This document shows positions 53,169-64,000 of a DNA stretch of 64,000 bases, piece after piece. Location: positions 434,001-498,000 of the forward strand of contig WACJ01000403.1 in NCBI GenBank assembly GCA_008973525.1, read 5' to 3'. Positions within the stretch are counted from its first letter, which is position 1, and the number at the start of each line of letters is the position of its first letter. The notes beneath the pieces are model-generated. The model was given only the letters and a program-made list of their open reading frames with translations, had not been told where the DNA came from and searched no databases. The translations under genes were made by a program, and so were the position numbers. This stretch comes from Stenopsyche tienmushanensis (lineage: Eukaryota; Arthropoda; Insecta; Trichoptera; Stenopsychidae).

Positions 53169-54960
53169 GTTGTTGTGCTTGATTAACAGGTTATGTTTGA
53201 CACGCGCTACTGACAGCTAATGTCAATGGCTATCGAGGTATTTTTTAGTGTTGCCATAACCCAAAATGCATAGAAACATGATTTGTTTCGAATTATAATA
53301 AAGGAGACTTTGCACACATTTCAATATAAAATATGTTGTTTTTATATTTAATAACTGTTCATAATGCTTTAAATTATCATCTTTAAATATTATGGTTTCA
53401 TTATTAATACTTGTTTTAAATAATAAATGAAATTAATTAAAATATTCATGACATATTTAATATGTGTTTGACTTTTGTAAATCTATTGTTTTTCAATTAA
53501 ATATACATTTAAACACCAATAAGAATTTATGCAAGCAACTGATATACTTAGAAATCAGTATTTAACAGCAAAAACTCTGAGAAAAAAATTATTGAAAAAG
53601 AGTCAGAATTAATAATTGTTTTATTTCATACCATCTAATTTGCACATGTTCATTCGAAATGTTATGAAATTAAAAATAATATTTATTTGATGTTCAAGAA
53701 TAACGACATTTTTCTCAGGTGATCACAATAAGAATTGTTACGTATAAAAATTTAAGATATGCCGTAAAAGATATTTTTTATCTTTTGACACCATCTTGAA
53801 TGTATAATTTTAAATTACATCAGTCCATCAAAAATGTATTAAAAATGATCTTCGAGATTTCGACGAGAGACAAACGTAGTTATCGTAGCTCTTTTCTGTA
53901 GTAACTATGTTTAAATTGAAATCAATGAACATTATCTGCTGTCACAATTTTATCTATTTGTCACTCAATAATACATATGTCAATTACTTCTATTTTATGC
54001 TATATCACTTTCGTTTATGTAAAAATAGTTCATAGTAACTATTTATGAACTCATGAATTGTATAATTGATAAATGAGTGCGTTTCTTTAAATGAAAATTA
54101 ACAATTTTGTCACATCAAAGTCATTTTTTAATTTAATTAATGCAGCAATATTTTTTAAATCCTAAATATAAAATCAGCTCACAAAAGTGTAGTTATTTAA
54201 ATAAATTTACGATTAAGATTTTCATTACTTAGTGGGTGTTTTCTTGGCTTAAACTTGTTATTTGTTAATTTTCATTAATTTGTTAATATTCTTCTTTTAA
54301 AGTTATTATATGGTTTCAGTTTTTTCAGAAATATCCCTAAGGTTTTGAATATAGTTAAGGTCAATAAGACTACGATGACATTTCAATTACTTTTCAGCCA
54401 TTATATAAGAACAGTAAAATAAGATTTATGTTTTGGATCATCGGTTTTTGTGTCAAATTTTCTGCATTTTATCCTAAAATATTTAAATAAATTTACTAAT
54501 CCATTATAAAAAGCACATATTATTTATTATTTTTGACAAATACTGATTGTTTGTTCCGATTTCTTTCGTTTAGGATAAATTTCTTTCTAGAAATTCTGCA
54601 GTGGCTTCCAACGTTCATAATAACTCTTCTGACTATTTCTGTTCCCAAATTTACAATGTTTAGGGCACTACACACACTAAGGGTTATTTGATGAAAAGAA
54701 GTTTAAAATTGAAAGAAAAAAAAGCTGAAGTTTGTGGCCCAATGACCAACGTCTTGGTTATTCTGATGAGAGAGCCTGATGTTGCTAGCATTTTGTTTGT
54801 GGATTAGATTGAAGGCAAATGAGAAGGAATCGACCAGTGCATTATTTATAAATACCGGGATAACTGGGTTCTTTCCGGAAGTTTTTTTCATTATTTATGA
54901 GGAAAAAGTAGTACGCCTTTCTACTGGTCGCGGAAATGATCAGTGGTAACCATAAAATGG
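53169..54960. other. Intergenic, PWP2 promoter side
   Basis: Contains the PWP2 5' flank (about 53169-53280; no TATA box seen) and then AT-rich sequence in which I recognise nothing. Confidence 0.5.
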
Positions 54961-54962
54961 CA

Positions 54963-55640
54963 CAGGGCCGTAACAAAGTGATGGCAAAGCAGGCATCCGC
55001 CACGGGTGCAACTGGTCTTGAGGACACAAAACGCAGAATACCGACCCAGTCGAGATTTGAACATGGTTTTTATTTTACTTGACCATTCTACTTTACATGA
55101 ATCAACACTGATTGACTCTGTCCGTTTTTATAATATACACTAAGTTTTTTCATCCCTTTTTTCTTCGTTATCGCTTAAACATTGCATTGAAATAAAGACA
55201 ACAATATTTTCGACCAATTGTAAAATTTAAATAACCCACTCGATCAGCCTTATTCGGACAACTTCATTTTGTAATCGTTCTGTAGACATGTTCGGGTATG
55301 GTGTCCAATGACGAGGCATTCATTCATTCAATGTCAGCGGCCCAAAAAGCGGACCGGATGGACACACAAACCTTGTGGCCACTCGATCCTCTTTAAGGGA
55401 TTTTTGCAGCATTTTCGGGGATAAATGGCATATTTAGGGCCGTTTTTAATCTATACGATCACGGAAGCTCCCTCGAAAACTAACTTACATAGGTGGCTCG
55501 CGCCAAATGAGGTTGCGGAGAAGTCTACCCATAAAAATATATGTTTATAATTCTTACTGATTTATGCTGCTATCTTAGTTAGCTTTTTAGTTTTAAGTTA
55601 CAAAATCTAGTTCATAGTTCGTTATGTATTACATTTATAA
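54963..55640 (-). mobile_element. hAT/mariner composite copy, reverse orientation, one end
   Basis: Starts with CAGGGCCGTAACAAAG at 54963 and runs in reverse through the common tail (GTCTTGAGGACACAAAACGC, ACCTTGTGGCCACTCGATCC) to a block shared with 32610-32760 (GATTTTGTAACTTAAA and GCGAGCCACCTATGTAAG on the minus strand). The other hAT end and a target duplication were not found. Confidence 0.7.
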
Positions 55641-57595
55641 TGGTATTTTTAGGTAGGGTACGCTTATTAGAAACAATTGCCGTTCTCTGCCTACTAGAAA
55701 AACACGCATGTCGAGGGCCGAAAATCAGAATTTAAAGATGTAAAATGCCTAGGGTTGGGATGGGGTCCGCAAAAAAATGGTTCAAAAGGAGGCACATGAG
55801 GCTACCCCCTTCCCTCCCAAACCCAACGGCACTCAGTCGCCAGACTGTCATAATGATAGTCCAGAAACACGCCAGAACACAAATATTAAATTATTCACAT
55901 GTGTCAGATGACCTTTAATTTATGCTGTCAGCTTTCAATCTATAAACATCCAGAGATGGCTTTGCATATGTATTTTCTTTGGGAAAGAAAAATAGGCATA
56001 CATCTATTTCTGGACCCGTATTGGCTGTGAAAGCAAAGTCGTTTTATAAGGAGATAACAAAAAAAAGACTTTGTAACTAGCAATGGATAGTTAAAATCGT
56101 CATGGAATACGTTTGATGATGGTAACAGGTTTTTATTTTTTATAACGGTCATTGTGTTTATGATGTTAATTCTATAATATGAAATCTTGTGTGATCCATG
56201 AATGTATATGTCATCGTTTTCATATTTTTTCGGATTACAAGTACTCCTTTCCAACAAGTCGCCTTTAGACAATAAAATATAAATTCAAACTACTTTTTGC
56301 GTCATTTCTAATATTTTTAAAATCGCTGGCAGTTAAAAGGTTAAACAAAAACATATTACGCAGAGGGAGGGGGGGTTATGAATTAGAAAATGATTGAAAA
56401 AATGGCAAAAGGTAAGCCGAGTTCGCCAGTACAGGATAGTTTGGGGAGAAAGACAGGAGGCAGCGAGGGTGCCTGCGAGTGTCCTCTCTTTACGCCATTA
56501 TAACTTATGCACTAACTTCGTCGAGAGAAGTTTGGGGCTGAATTGCTTCATCGCACACATGTTTTTTTTTTTTCTTTTTAAAGAATCATCTGATTTGGGT
56601 CTGGGTTGGCCGGACTTAGTCGCGGTCTCCGGCCGGACCGCTCCCTGACTGGCTTCGGACCTACCGACATTCTTACGTTTCAAGCTTCTATATATACCAA
56701 TCATTTGCAAAACATTCACGAACTTGCTTGGCGTCTTTTCATACTGAGCGCATCGATTCGATAAATTCTTATCGTTTTACCGCCCCACATACGAAGCGAG
56801 TTAAATACGCACCTTATAAACGACTCGAATACAAATACAACTGTTATCTCTATTAATCAACATCGATAAAATTAACACTAAAAAAGCGGAATACGCGTAT
56901 GCACTGTGGCGCTATCTACTGGCTGTCATTTGTCACTAGATATTAAATTGCACATAATTTAGCGGTTCGTTTCTGAGATTTTTACAACGCCATCTACGCG
57001 TTGTTCATGGACACGATCATTTCAATAACGACCGAATAAAACGTCTTATCCGGATTAGAAAAAAGCAATTGAGCGTCATAATACAAATTATATTTGATGC
57101 AATTTTTTTCGCAATTATTTAAAAATTAAAAAAAATGTATGCGAATTCAGACAGGACACTCGGTGCATCGTTCGGTCGTAAATTTTACAACGTGCCACGT
57201 TGCACTTTACCGTATTGATTTTCTCCTCGAGTCTCTGGCAAGATTGTGAACCACAAGATTACTCGCCGAATTTCATAGTCCAATTCATTGTTTGCTCGCA
57301 GATTTGCTAATAATTATACTCTTATATAGCAGATGAAGACAGAATTGATGCGAATTTGTCAAATATGTATGCATATGCATTATTATAAAGTCCATGGTAT
57401 ATCAGCAAAAAAATTAAGACTTTTATCGATGCAAAGATTGTATATTTTGGTGCTATAATGTGTAGATAAGAAAGTGAAATATTTAAGATTTCTTCCAAAA
57501 TTGATTAGAAATATAATTTTATAGCTGAAAGAATGCGCTGTGTAATATATAATAAAATTGGATTACTAATGATGTAGTGGTTGCTTTATGCTGCG
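55641..57595. other. Intergenic; GC-richer patch 56390-56680
   Basis: No gene assigned. A solo palindrome-element end, CTGGCAGTTAAAAGGTTAA, is at 56326-56344. The patch 56394-56680 is GC-richer with short frames on both strands but no motif. GGCGCTATCTACTGGC (around 56909) resembles short phrases common in insect transposons. Confidence 0.35.
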
Positions 57596-57597
57596 TA

Positions 57598-57619
57598 TAC
57601 ACACACACACACACACACA
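57598..57619. repeat. (AC)n microsatellite
   Basis: About ten uninterrupted AC units. Confidence 0.95.
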
Positions 57620-57899
57620 GTAGAGACAATGCGGCGCATGCGCGTAGCTATCTATGAGGTATGTGACGGAGACACTATATTCTCAACATTCAATTTCTTT
57701 TGTTTTTAAGCGAAGAGTTGAAAATCTACTTTCGCAGAGATATGTGCACACAAATGAAACTAAAAGGCAAGCATCGTCACATTTGGCTGTGAATGATACA
57801 TACCAAATCAGAATTGTGTGAGTAATTTTCCATTGAACGTGCCGATGAATCATTCCGCGAATCGGAGAAAAGATTTCGCGTCAATGTAGTTTTTTTTTA

Positions 57900-58025
57900 G
57901 ATTCGTAATTATATTACGGAGGAATAAAAAAAATCTGAAGCCCGTATCTATTATATTTCATATCGATATTCCCATTATTAGAGTCGAGGTGTAGTAAATA
58001 CATCACCGGTAGGGAAAGGTTAATA
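57900..58025 (+). repeat. Dispersed 126-bp repeat, copy 2
   Basis: Direct copy of 43292-43417 with few differences, in the same orientation 14.6 kb away. The sequence after it diverges except for GCCCCTAGG near 58088. Confidence 0.8.
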
Positions 58026-58988
58026 CAACAATTTGAAAAACATATATGTACTGTATATATTTATATACATAGATTAGGCAGTTACTGCCCCTAGGTGCAT
58101 TATACTGATTATTTTTTTTAGCTGCCTGTATACATTGGCGACCCCATAGAAAACCAGTTACGACGGTTCGATAGTTGAACGACCCGCTTGGGTCATCCAA
58201 TCGTAAAGCGTCATACGGCGGGGCGCAGCACCAAAGTGAGCGTTCGTCAATTTTGACTTCAGATTTGAACCACACTGAATCTCAAACTCTTCTTTTTGCT
58301 TATAACTATGTATTAGCTTGCATTTGAATGGTTTAGCTTTGTTACACATATTTCTGATGAGCTGATATTTTCTTTGCAGCATTAAATTTACATATTTTAA
58401 TAAAATTGTGTCTAGATTTTTAGTTATTTAAAACTGACATATTTCTTCTTTTAAATCCCAGAATTGCTATTGTAAGAATATTGAAGCAGGATAACCAACG
58501 TACATCGATATAGTAAGGCGTACCGAAATATTCGCAAGTCAACGTTAAACGCTTTCTTCATCCAGAAATTATAGCTGGATGGAAAGAAGCTCCACTACTA
58601 TAACGATTTCGGAGTGAAGGAGCTGTCTCCCTGTCTACATCTTCGTGTATACAGGGAGAAGTTCGCTCTTAACAACATAAGGCTACGTCTGAACCTGAAC
58701 AAGGCATCTAAATAAGTAGATTTTGTTAAAATTTTGGATAATATTTAATATCGTAATTGCTGCAAAATTCCACATAAATGCATTCAGGATATTTTTTTGT
58801 TCAAGATCCATATCATGACGAAGCCTCTGCTATCCTTGAGCGAAGGTGTCAACCTAGAAATAGGATGGGGTCCTGGTCTTGAGAGAACGGATCGATGATG
58901 TGGATGAGTCGGATTCCTATTTCGAAAGGAAGCAAATAAACTGTATACGCTAACCAGACGCAAGACGGTTAGCTTATTTGATTTTTAA

Positions 58989-59408
58989 CCCATTACGTGC
59001 GGGATTATATTCCGAGTGTTGTCCTGGAAACAACCCCGATCCTAACCCAAATAAACGCTAGTGGGACATACATTATGAAGCAGAAGAGTGCATAAAAGAT
59101 GCAGATTATGCTCCATAAAAATGTGTAGCCCTATTTCAATACAATAGTTACAAGTACATACAATAATTTTGTGTAAAATATGTATATATTTATAAGAGTT
59201 AGACGTAAATTTGACATCAGTATAAGGATTTTTAAGAAAAATTACTATATATACTGGAGCGGAATACTTTTTGAGTACTATTTTGATTTTTTTAATATAT
59301 TGATTGAGAGTAATGAAATTTTATGTAAATATAGCTTTTATACGCGCAAAATTGAAAGATTGCTGCGTCGAGAGACAAGCTCGCACGATTGTCCCCGCAC
59401 ATAATGTG
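58989..59408. mobile_element. TTAA-flanked MITE, family E, 420 bp
   Basis: TTAA at 58985-58988 and 59409-59412. Ends are inverted: CCCATTACGTGCGGG at the left, CACATTATGTGCGGG from the right, 13 of 15. A 74-codon open frame inside (59180-59404) has no similarity and overlaps the terminal repeat, so I do not call it a gene. Confidence 0.75.
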
Positions 59409-59431
59409 TTAAGCTAGAATATAATGCTTTT

Positions 59432-59800
59432 CAGGGCCATAACAAGGGCGTGGCAAAACAGGTGCCCGCCACGGGCGCAACTAGACTTGGGGCGCAAAAC
59501 GTAGAATACCGACTCAGTCGAGAGTTGTACGTGGTTTTTATTTTGCTCGACTATTCTACTTTACATGAACCAATACTGATTGGCTCTGTCCGTTTTTATA
59601 ATATGTTGTCTAATCCCTCTTTTCTTCGTTATTGCTTAAACATTGGGCCAATCGCGAAACGCTCATTCGCTATATCAGCAGTCTGAAAAGTGGACCAATT
59701 GGACATATGAACCTTGTGGTCACTGCATCTTCTTTTAGTGCCTTTTGTGGCATTTTCTATAATATGTACGATCATGGAAGCAACGTAGCGTCTAGACAAA
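59432..59800 (-). mobile_element. hAT/mariner composite copy, reverse orientation, truncated
   Basis: Begins CAGGGCCATAACAAGGGCGT, 20 bp beyond the family E element, and follows the shared tail in reverse (GCCACGGGCGCAACTAGAC, ACCTTGTGGTCACTGC, GTACGATCATGGAAGC). Fades near 59800; no second end found. Confidence 0.7.
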
Positions 59801-62707
59801 ATTTCAGCAATAATTCGGATGCAAAAAGTGTGGGCATTTCCAAAAATAATTATATGAATTCATTCAAAATATAATAAACAATGGAACAGATCTTTTGAAA
59901 TGTCTACATTAAATTTAATTGAAATCCGAAAGAAAAATGTCATATGTAATCGTTTGATTCTTCAACTATCATTATATATAATCTTTGTCATCTTGGGTAA
60001 TCGTAAACCGTTGTTTATTTCACTACATTCAGAATTATTGCAAAATGGGAAAAATAATTTAACACTCGATGACTACCAACTATCATTGCATTATAAACGT
60101 TTACTACAAATTTATCTGCATCCAAATCGGTGATAGCCGACCTCTTACTTAATAGCAATACATGTTTGTTTAGAAAGTAAACACTGTGGTGTATTTAAAT
60201 AATAATTTACTTCCATCGAAGGGGTTATCTTCTATCACAATATCTGTACCTTCTTATTCAGATTGTCGACGATGAAAAAAAAAAGGTGTTGTTTGTATTT
60301 TTCTTTAGCTGCTACGACAGTAATTTGTTGATTGAGAGATGTCTCTGCAATGAATGTCAATGCTGTAAGAGGTGCTAAAAGATCACATGTTTCAAAGATC
60401 GAGACATGTTCCGATGAAAAATTACACTCTTAACTTAAGACTCAATTAATTTATAAAAATTGCAACCTTAGAGATTTCTTAATAAAAGGAATGTATTACG
60501 TTTAAGTCTGTATCACATTTCAGAATTTATCAGCCCGTAGATTCACTATTTGATAAAATAATAATTTTAGCAGTTAAATATTGATGAAGAACGACGTAAC
60601 ACTAAGCAATAGAAGATACAAGGTCTTGTATGCCTTATAATATATTTAAATGTGTATCAATCTTATCAAATATATATTTAAATACCAATGGCACACAGCT
60701 TCAACAAATATCTGACGCGATACGTCACTTATATTCACCCCACAAAATTGCATTATACGCGCTTAAGAATCAAAATACATATTTGGATTTATAAAAATCA
60801 AATATAATAACAGCATCAATTTATATTCATGCCCATACAAATAATGTATTATCATTTGAAGTGCTGCTTAATGCATAAAGCACCGAGTCATACTATTTTA
60901 TCAAGATTTATAACGCGCATCATGTGACATTATAAACATGTATGTAATTGCAAATCTTTAGGAAATTTTAATGTGTAATATAGGAACCCACCCAAGTTTG
61001 AGTTAGTGTCATATAGATCTAAGTAATTTATTAAAAAAAAATGATTCCAGTTGGGGTATATATTCCCTTGGTTATAAATTGTTATTTGCGTTGAAGTGTT
61101 TATGGATACACTTCGATCTCCTCTTACATCTTTTCATTACAGTGTTCGATTAATTCAAGTCCTACTTCCTTACCTCTGAATAATATAACATAGAGTTGTA
61201 TGCGCTAAAGAACGGTATATCCATAGTGAATGTTTTAAATGCAAAGTTCCATTTAAAACATCTCGATTCTTTTAAAAAATGAATGGACAGAATTTAGGAA
61301 TTTTTAAATAAATATTCAAGCTTTTGAAATAAATGTTTATTAACACAATTCTTTCAATAACACTGAGGATATTTCAAAATAAACGTATCTAGCAAGTTCT
61401 TCATGGGAAACATTGCACGGCTTATGCATCACGTTCATTTGAAATCGCATTCATACATCGCACCCAAACATTAGATACACTGCTCTACTCGGAAATCAGT
61501 TATTTCATTTTATATAAAAAAATAATAATGATGATGTTTAATACTGTTTGCCTTCAGTTGAAAAATAAAAGTCGGTTGTGTTTTGATTCTAAGACTCGGT
61601 CACCGCGCTAAAACATGAACGGATCGAGATTGTATCATTGTGCGCAAAAAAAAATTGTGTAGATAATCTCGATAAGTAAAAGCCAAATTAAATAAATAAA
61701 TAAACGTTTAATATAAATTGTATTTACAAGAAGTGACCGAGGGCTCTCGCAGTATAGAGCTGCCGCATAATTGAAAGAAACAAACTCATGGAATGTACAA
61801 ATTATATTTATACTTCTGATCCCAGATAATCTTAATATTTGTGACTATAATATTACATTTTTAACATGCCAAACTGCAGTTATTTTCAATTGTTTTTAAC
61901 TTTAATTTAAATTATTTTAACCTATGGAGGAATATATACCCCGCTATAACACTGAAAGCTAGTACGATAATATTTGTAGTACGTCGTTAAATATAAAGAC
62001 ATATTCAAAATGCGACACGCGGACATACGACGCCTGCATTCCGGAAAAAACATTCTTCAAAACGAGCCTGCGAAATTTTACTCTCGCAAACGGTTCGAAC
62101 GAACGGGACGATAAATAAATGAAATAGAATTACAATCTGAATTTTCTACTTACTAACTGTACATAAGTTTTGCCTTAAGACTAAAATAATCTATGGTTAA
62201 CGATGAAATAAACAAAACGAGGACACAATGGGGAGTATGCAGAACAGACAGAAATTAGAGATCGTCCGTCCCGCAAAGAGAAAATTCTTTACGAGACGAA
62301 CGAAGATCAATCTGAACAGTCGGTCGGGTAATAATTTACAATTATGCAATTTCGATCATTACAGTATATATTTAAACGATTAATAGGATATATATAGACC
62401 AACATATATATAACTTTACAAATTATATATTACAATAATCAGACGGATCCGCGCCCGGCTGCAGCATCCGAGCGAGGCGCGAATCGACATGATATGAAAA
62501 TAATGATACAAATATGAATCAAAGATATGAAGAATACGTCTCGTTCCGGCGTCAAAGCAAACAATACAAAACTAATCAAATCAAATATATCAATCGTCGC
62601 GGGCGACATCAACAACACTGCGCCCGTCGATAGTTAAAAATGATAAGCCTGGACGCTGGAACGGACGTCGGAAAGAACGGTGAGGTGAGACGTTTAGTAA
62701 TAATCGT
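59801..62707. other. Intergenic and V-ATPase subunit c 3' untranslated region
   Basis: AT-rich. The part nearest the stop codon (about 62200-62707) is GC-richer and probably belongs to the 3' untranslated region of the minus-strand V-ATPase gene; the poly(A) site cannot be fixed. A 77-codon plus-strand frame at 59900-60133 has no known similarity. Otherwise nothing recognised. Confidence 0.45.
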
Positions 62708-63231
62708 TTAATTCTTCGTGTACAGATAGATGGCTACGATCAATCCGTATAAACCGAGTACTTCTGCGAAAATGAGAATCAAGATCATTCCCACGAAGAG
62801 ACGAGGTTGCTGCGCCGTACCGCGTACACCCGCGTCGCCCACGATGCCTATAGCGAATCCGGCTGCCAGACCCGAGAACCCTACTGCCAATCCAGATCCC
62901 AACGACAAGAATCCCCTGTAAAATAAAATTACACACATATATATACACGCAATATTGAAAAATTAAACTAACATATGGCGGATTCTAAATCGGAGTAAAT
63001 CGCGTGCATTTTTATGCAGGTAAATAGGTTTTTATACTCACTGGTAAAGACTGTATGACTTAGGTTCTTGCAGAGTACCGGCGATGAGGATGGCTACGAC
63101 CAGGCCGTAAATAGCGATGATACCCGCCATGACGACCGGAATAATAGATTTCATGATGAGTTCGGGCCTCATCACTGACATGGCGGCGATACCGGTTCCC
63201 GACTTGGCCGTTCCATATGCAGCTCCTAGGG
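62708..63231 (-). CDS. Vha16-1: V-type H+-ATPase 16-kDa proteolipid subunit c, last two exons
   Basis: Rotor-ring subunit of the V-ATPase membrane sector. Two coding exons are visible on the minus strand, 63042-63231 and 62708-62915, joined in frame. They encode residues from [20 protein letters not shown] to the end YLYTKN. Landmarks: [59 protein letters not shown] and [11 protein letters not shown] with the proton-carrying glutamate in the fourth membrane helix. The first coding exon (N-terminal about 30 residues) is not found up to 64000 and must lie beyond the right edge. Near-identity to other insect subunit c proteins makes this certain; it is GC-richer than the window average, as expected for a highly expressed gene. 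Confidence 0.97.
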
Positions 63232-64000
63232 CTGTAAAATAAGAGCGATTTCAATAACGATGTTATGGTGAAAATCTTAATTTTACTCGTCGTGAAATAC
63301 CTTGAATTGAAGGATTTACCGTTACGACCTTGACATGGATTTTGTGTCATTTTCTCGGTCTCGCAATGAGATATGATTTTGGACTCGGATTGAAACATTT
63401 TTTGGAGTATGAAAGCGAGTGAATTTATCATTTTTTATTTGGCTTTGCATTCCGCAATAAATGGTCATGATATTTGAATTTTATTAAGGTAGTAAAGAAA
63501 ATTGCCTCAGTCTTTTAATTGTATTGTATTTTTGGCTGTAGATAGTGTATATAAATCATTGTGTGTATAATATTCAAGAAAAAGGTATCCCAGTGTTGGA
63601 CTTAAAGTGAAGACATATGGTGAAATTAAGCATGATTTTAATTCTATTATACTTTCTTTTCTTATTAAATATTTCAAGTTATTCAAGTATTTATATGGAT
63701 TATGGTTGGATATTTTTGCTCAAGAGGAAAATGTTGAATTAGGTATTCTCTATTAAAATGAGTATGTTTGAATAAATCATACGATATTTGTGGTTTTTAT
63801 TTGTGTCGGGTCATAGTCTTTGGAAGAAATTGCAGTTAGGCGATTTATTGTTGGGATTCAGATTTCGGACAGATGGCGCCCGCGCTCACGTGATCGCGAC
63901 TCACGAGTTGCGCTGATAAGGCGGTCTCGGTCTCGAGATCGAGGGGCGGAGCCCTAGAAGGATTCCGACGCCGAAGGGGCGTTGGATCTATATTTAGAGC
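63232..64000. other. V-ATPase subunit c intron and GC-rich right edge
   Basis: Intron sequence upstream (on the minus strand) of the exon ending at 63231. The last 140 bp (63860-64000) are CpG-rich with an E-box palindrome; this may be near an untranslated exon or promoter. No exon recognised. Confidence 0.45.
63886..63893. promoter_or_regulatory. TCACGTGA palindrome (M-box / CLEAR-like)
   Basis: TCACGTGA is the core bound by MITF/TFEB-type factors, which in animals including Drosophila control V-ATPase genes. It sits in the CpG-rich right edge, about 650 bp upstream of the visible exons of subunit c. Position relative to the transcription start is unknown, so the role is inferred. Confidence 0.4.

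Noticed and set aside
63060..63431. 123-codon minus-strand open frame covering the V-ATPase exon in another frame
   Set aside because: Runs through the intron and reads the exon out of frame; the true frame is unmistakable.

Overview
The window is a piece of an insect nuclear genome. It is AT-rich, has GT-AG introns, and carries five protein-coding genes whose products are clearly arthropod: the 3' part of scalloped (TEAD factor, plus strand, 7.6-10.5 kb), an ELOVL-type fatty-acid elongase (plus, 38.9-45.6 kb), retinophilin/MORN4 (minus, 46.5-47.3 kb), PWP2 (minus, 47.6-53.2 kb) and the 3' part of the V-ATPase proteolipid subunit c gene (minus, 62.7-63.2 kb, running off the right edge). The order is not an operon. 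The elongase and retinophilin converge, and retinophilin and PWP2 lie in tandem with only about 0.3 kb between them. PWP2 exons look CpG-poor while much intergenic DNA is CpG-rich, which would fit an insect with gene-body methylation; I do not name the species.

0-20 kb: scalloped introns, exons and a long AT-rich 3' region, then intergenic DNA. This part is packed with non-autonomous DNA transposons. Several families end in inverted repeats flanked by TTAA (piggyBac-like target site). A hAT family (ends CAGRGCCGTAAC, 8-bp target duplications) carries an internal mariner fragment, and one copy is inserted inside another. A 5'-truncated RTE-like insertion with a 13-bp target duplication lies at 13.8-14.5 kb, and Tc1-type remnants at 15.9-17.3 kb.

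20-38.8 kb: a stretch without any gene I can name. It contains many intronless, coding-looking but broken reading frames on both strands, mixed with repeats. The best is a plus-strand series of frames at 28.5-30.4 kb in which one frame has far fewer stops than expected. It may be a decayed invasion by a large DNA virus or another intronless element; this is an inference, not an identification.

38.8-53.2 kb: the elongase (its first coding exon is separated from the rest by 5.5 kb of repeat-filled intron), retinophilin and PWP2. One PWP2 intron holds a fresh-looking tRNA-derived SINE with an 11-bp target duplication, another holds a transposase remnant.

53.2-64 kb: mostly intergenic repeats, then the last two exons of V-ATPase subunit c. 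Nothing in the window looks bacterial; there are no rRNA, CRISPR or stand-alone tRNA genes that I could find.
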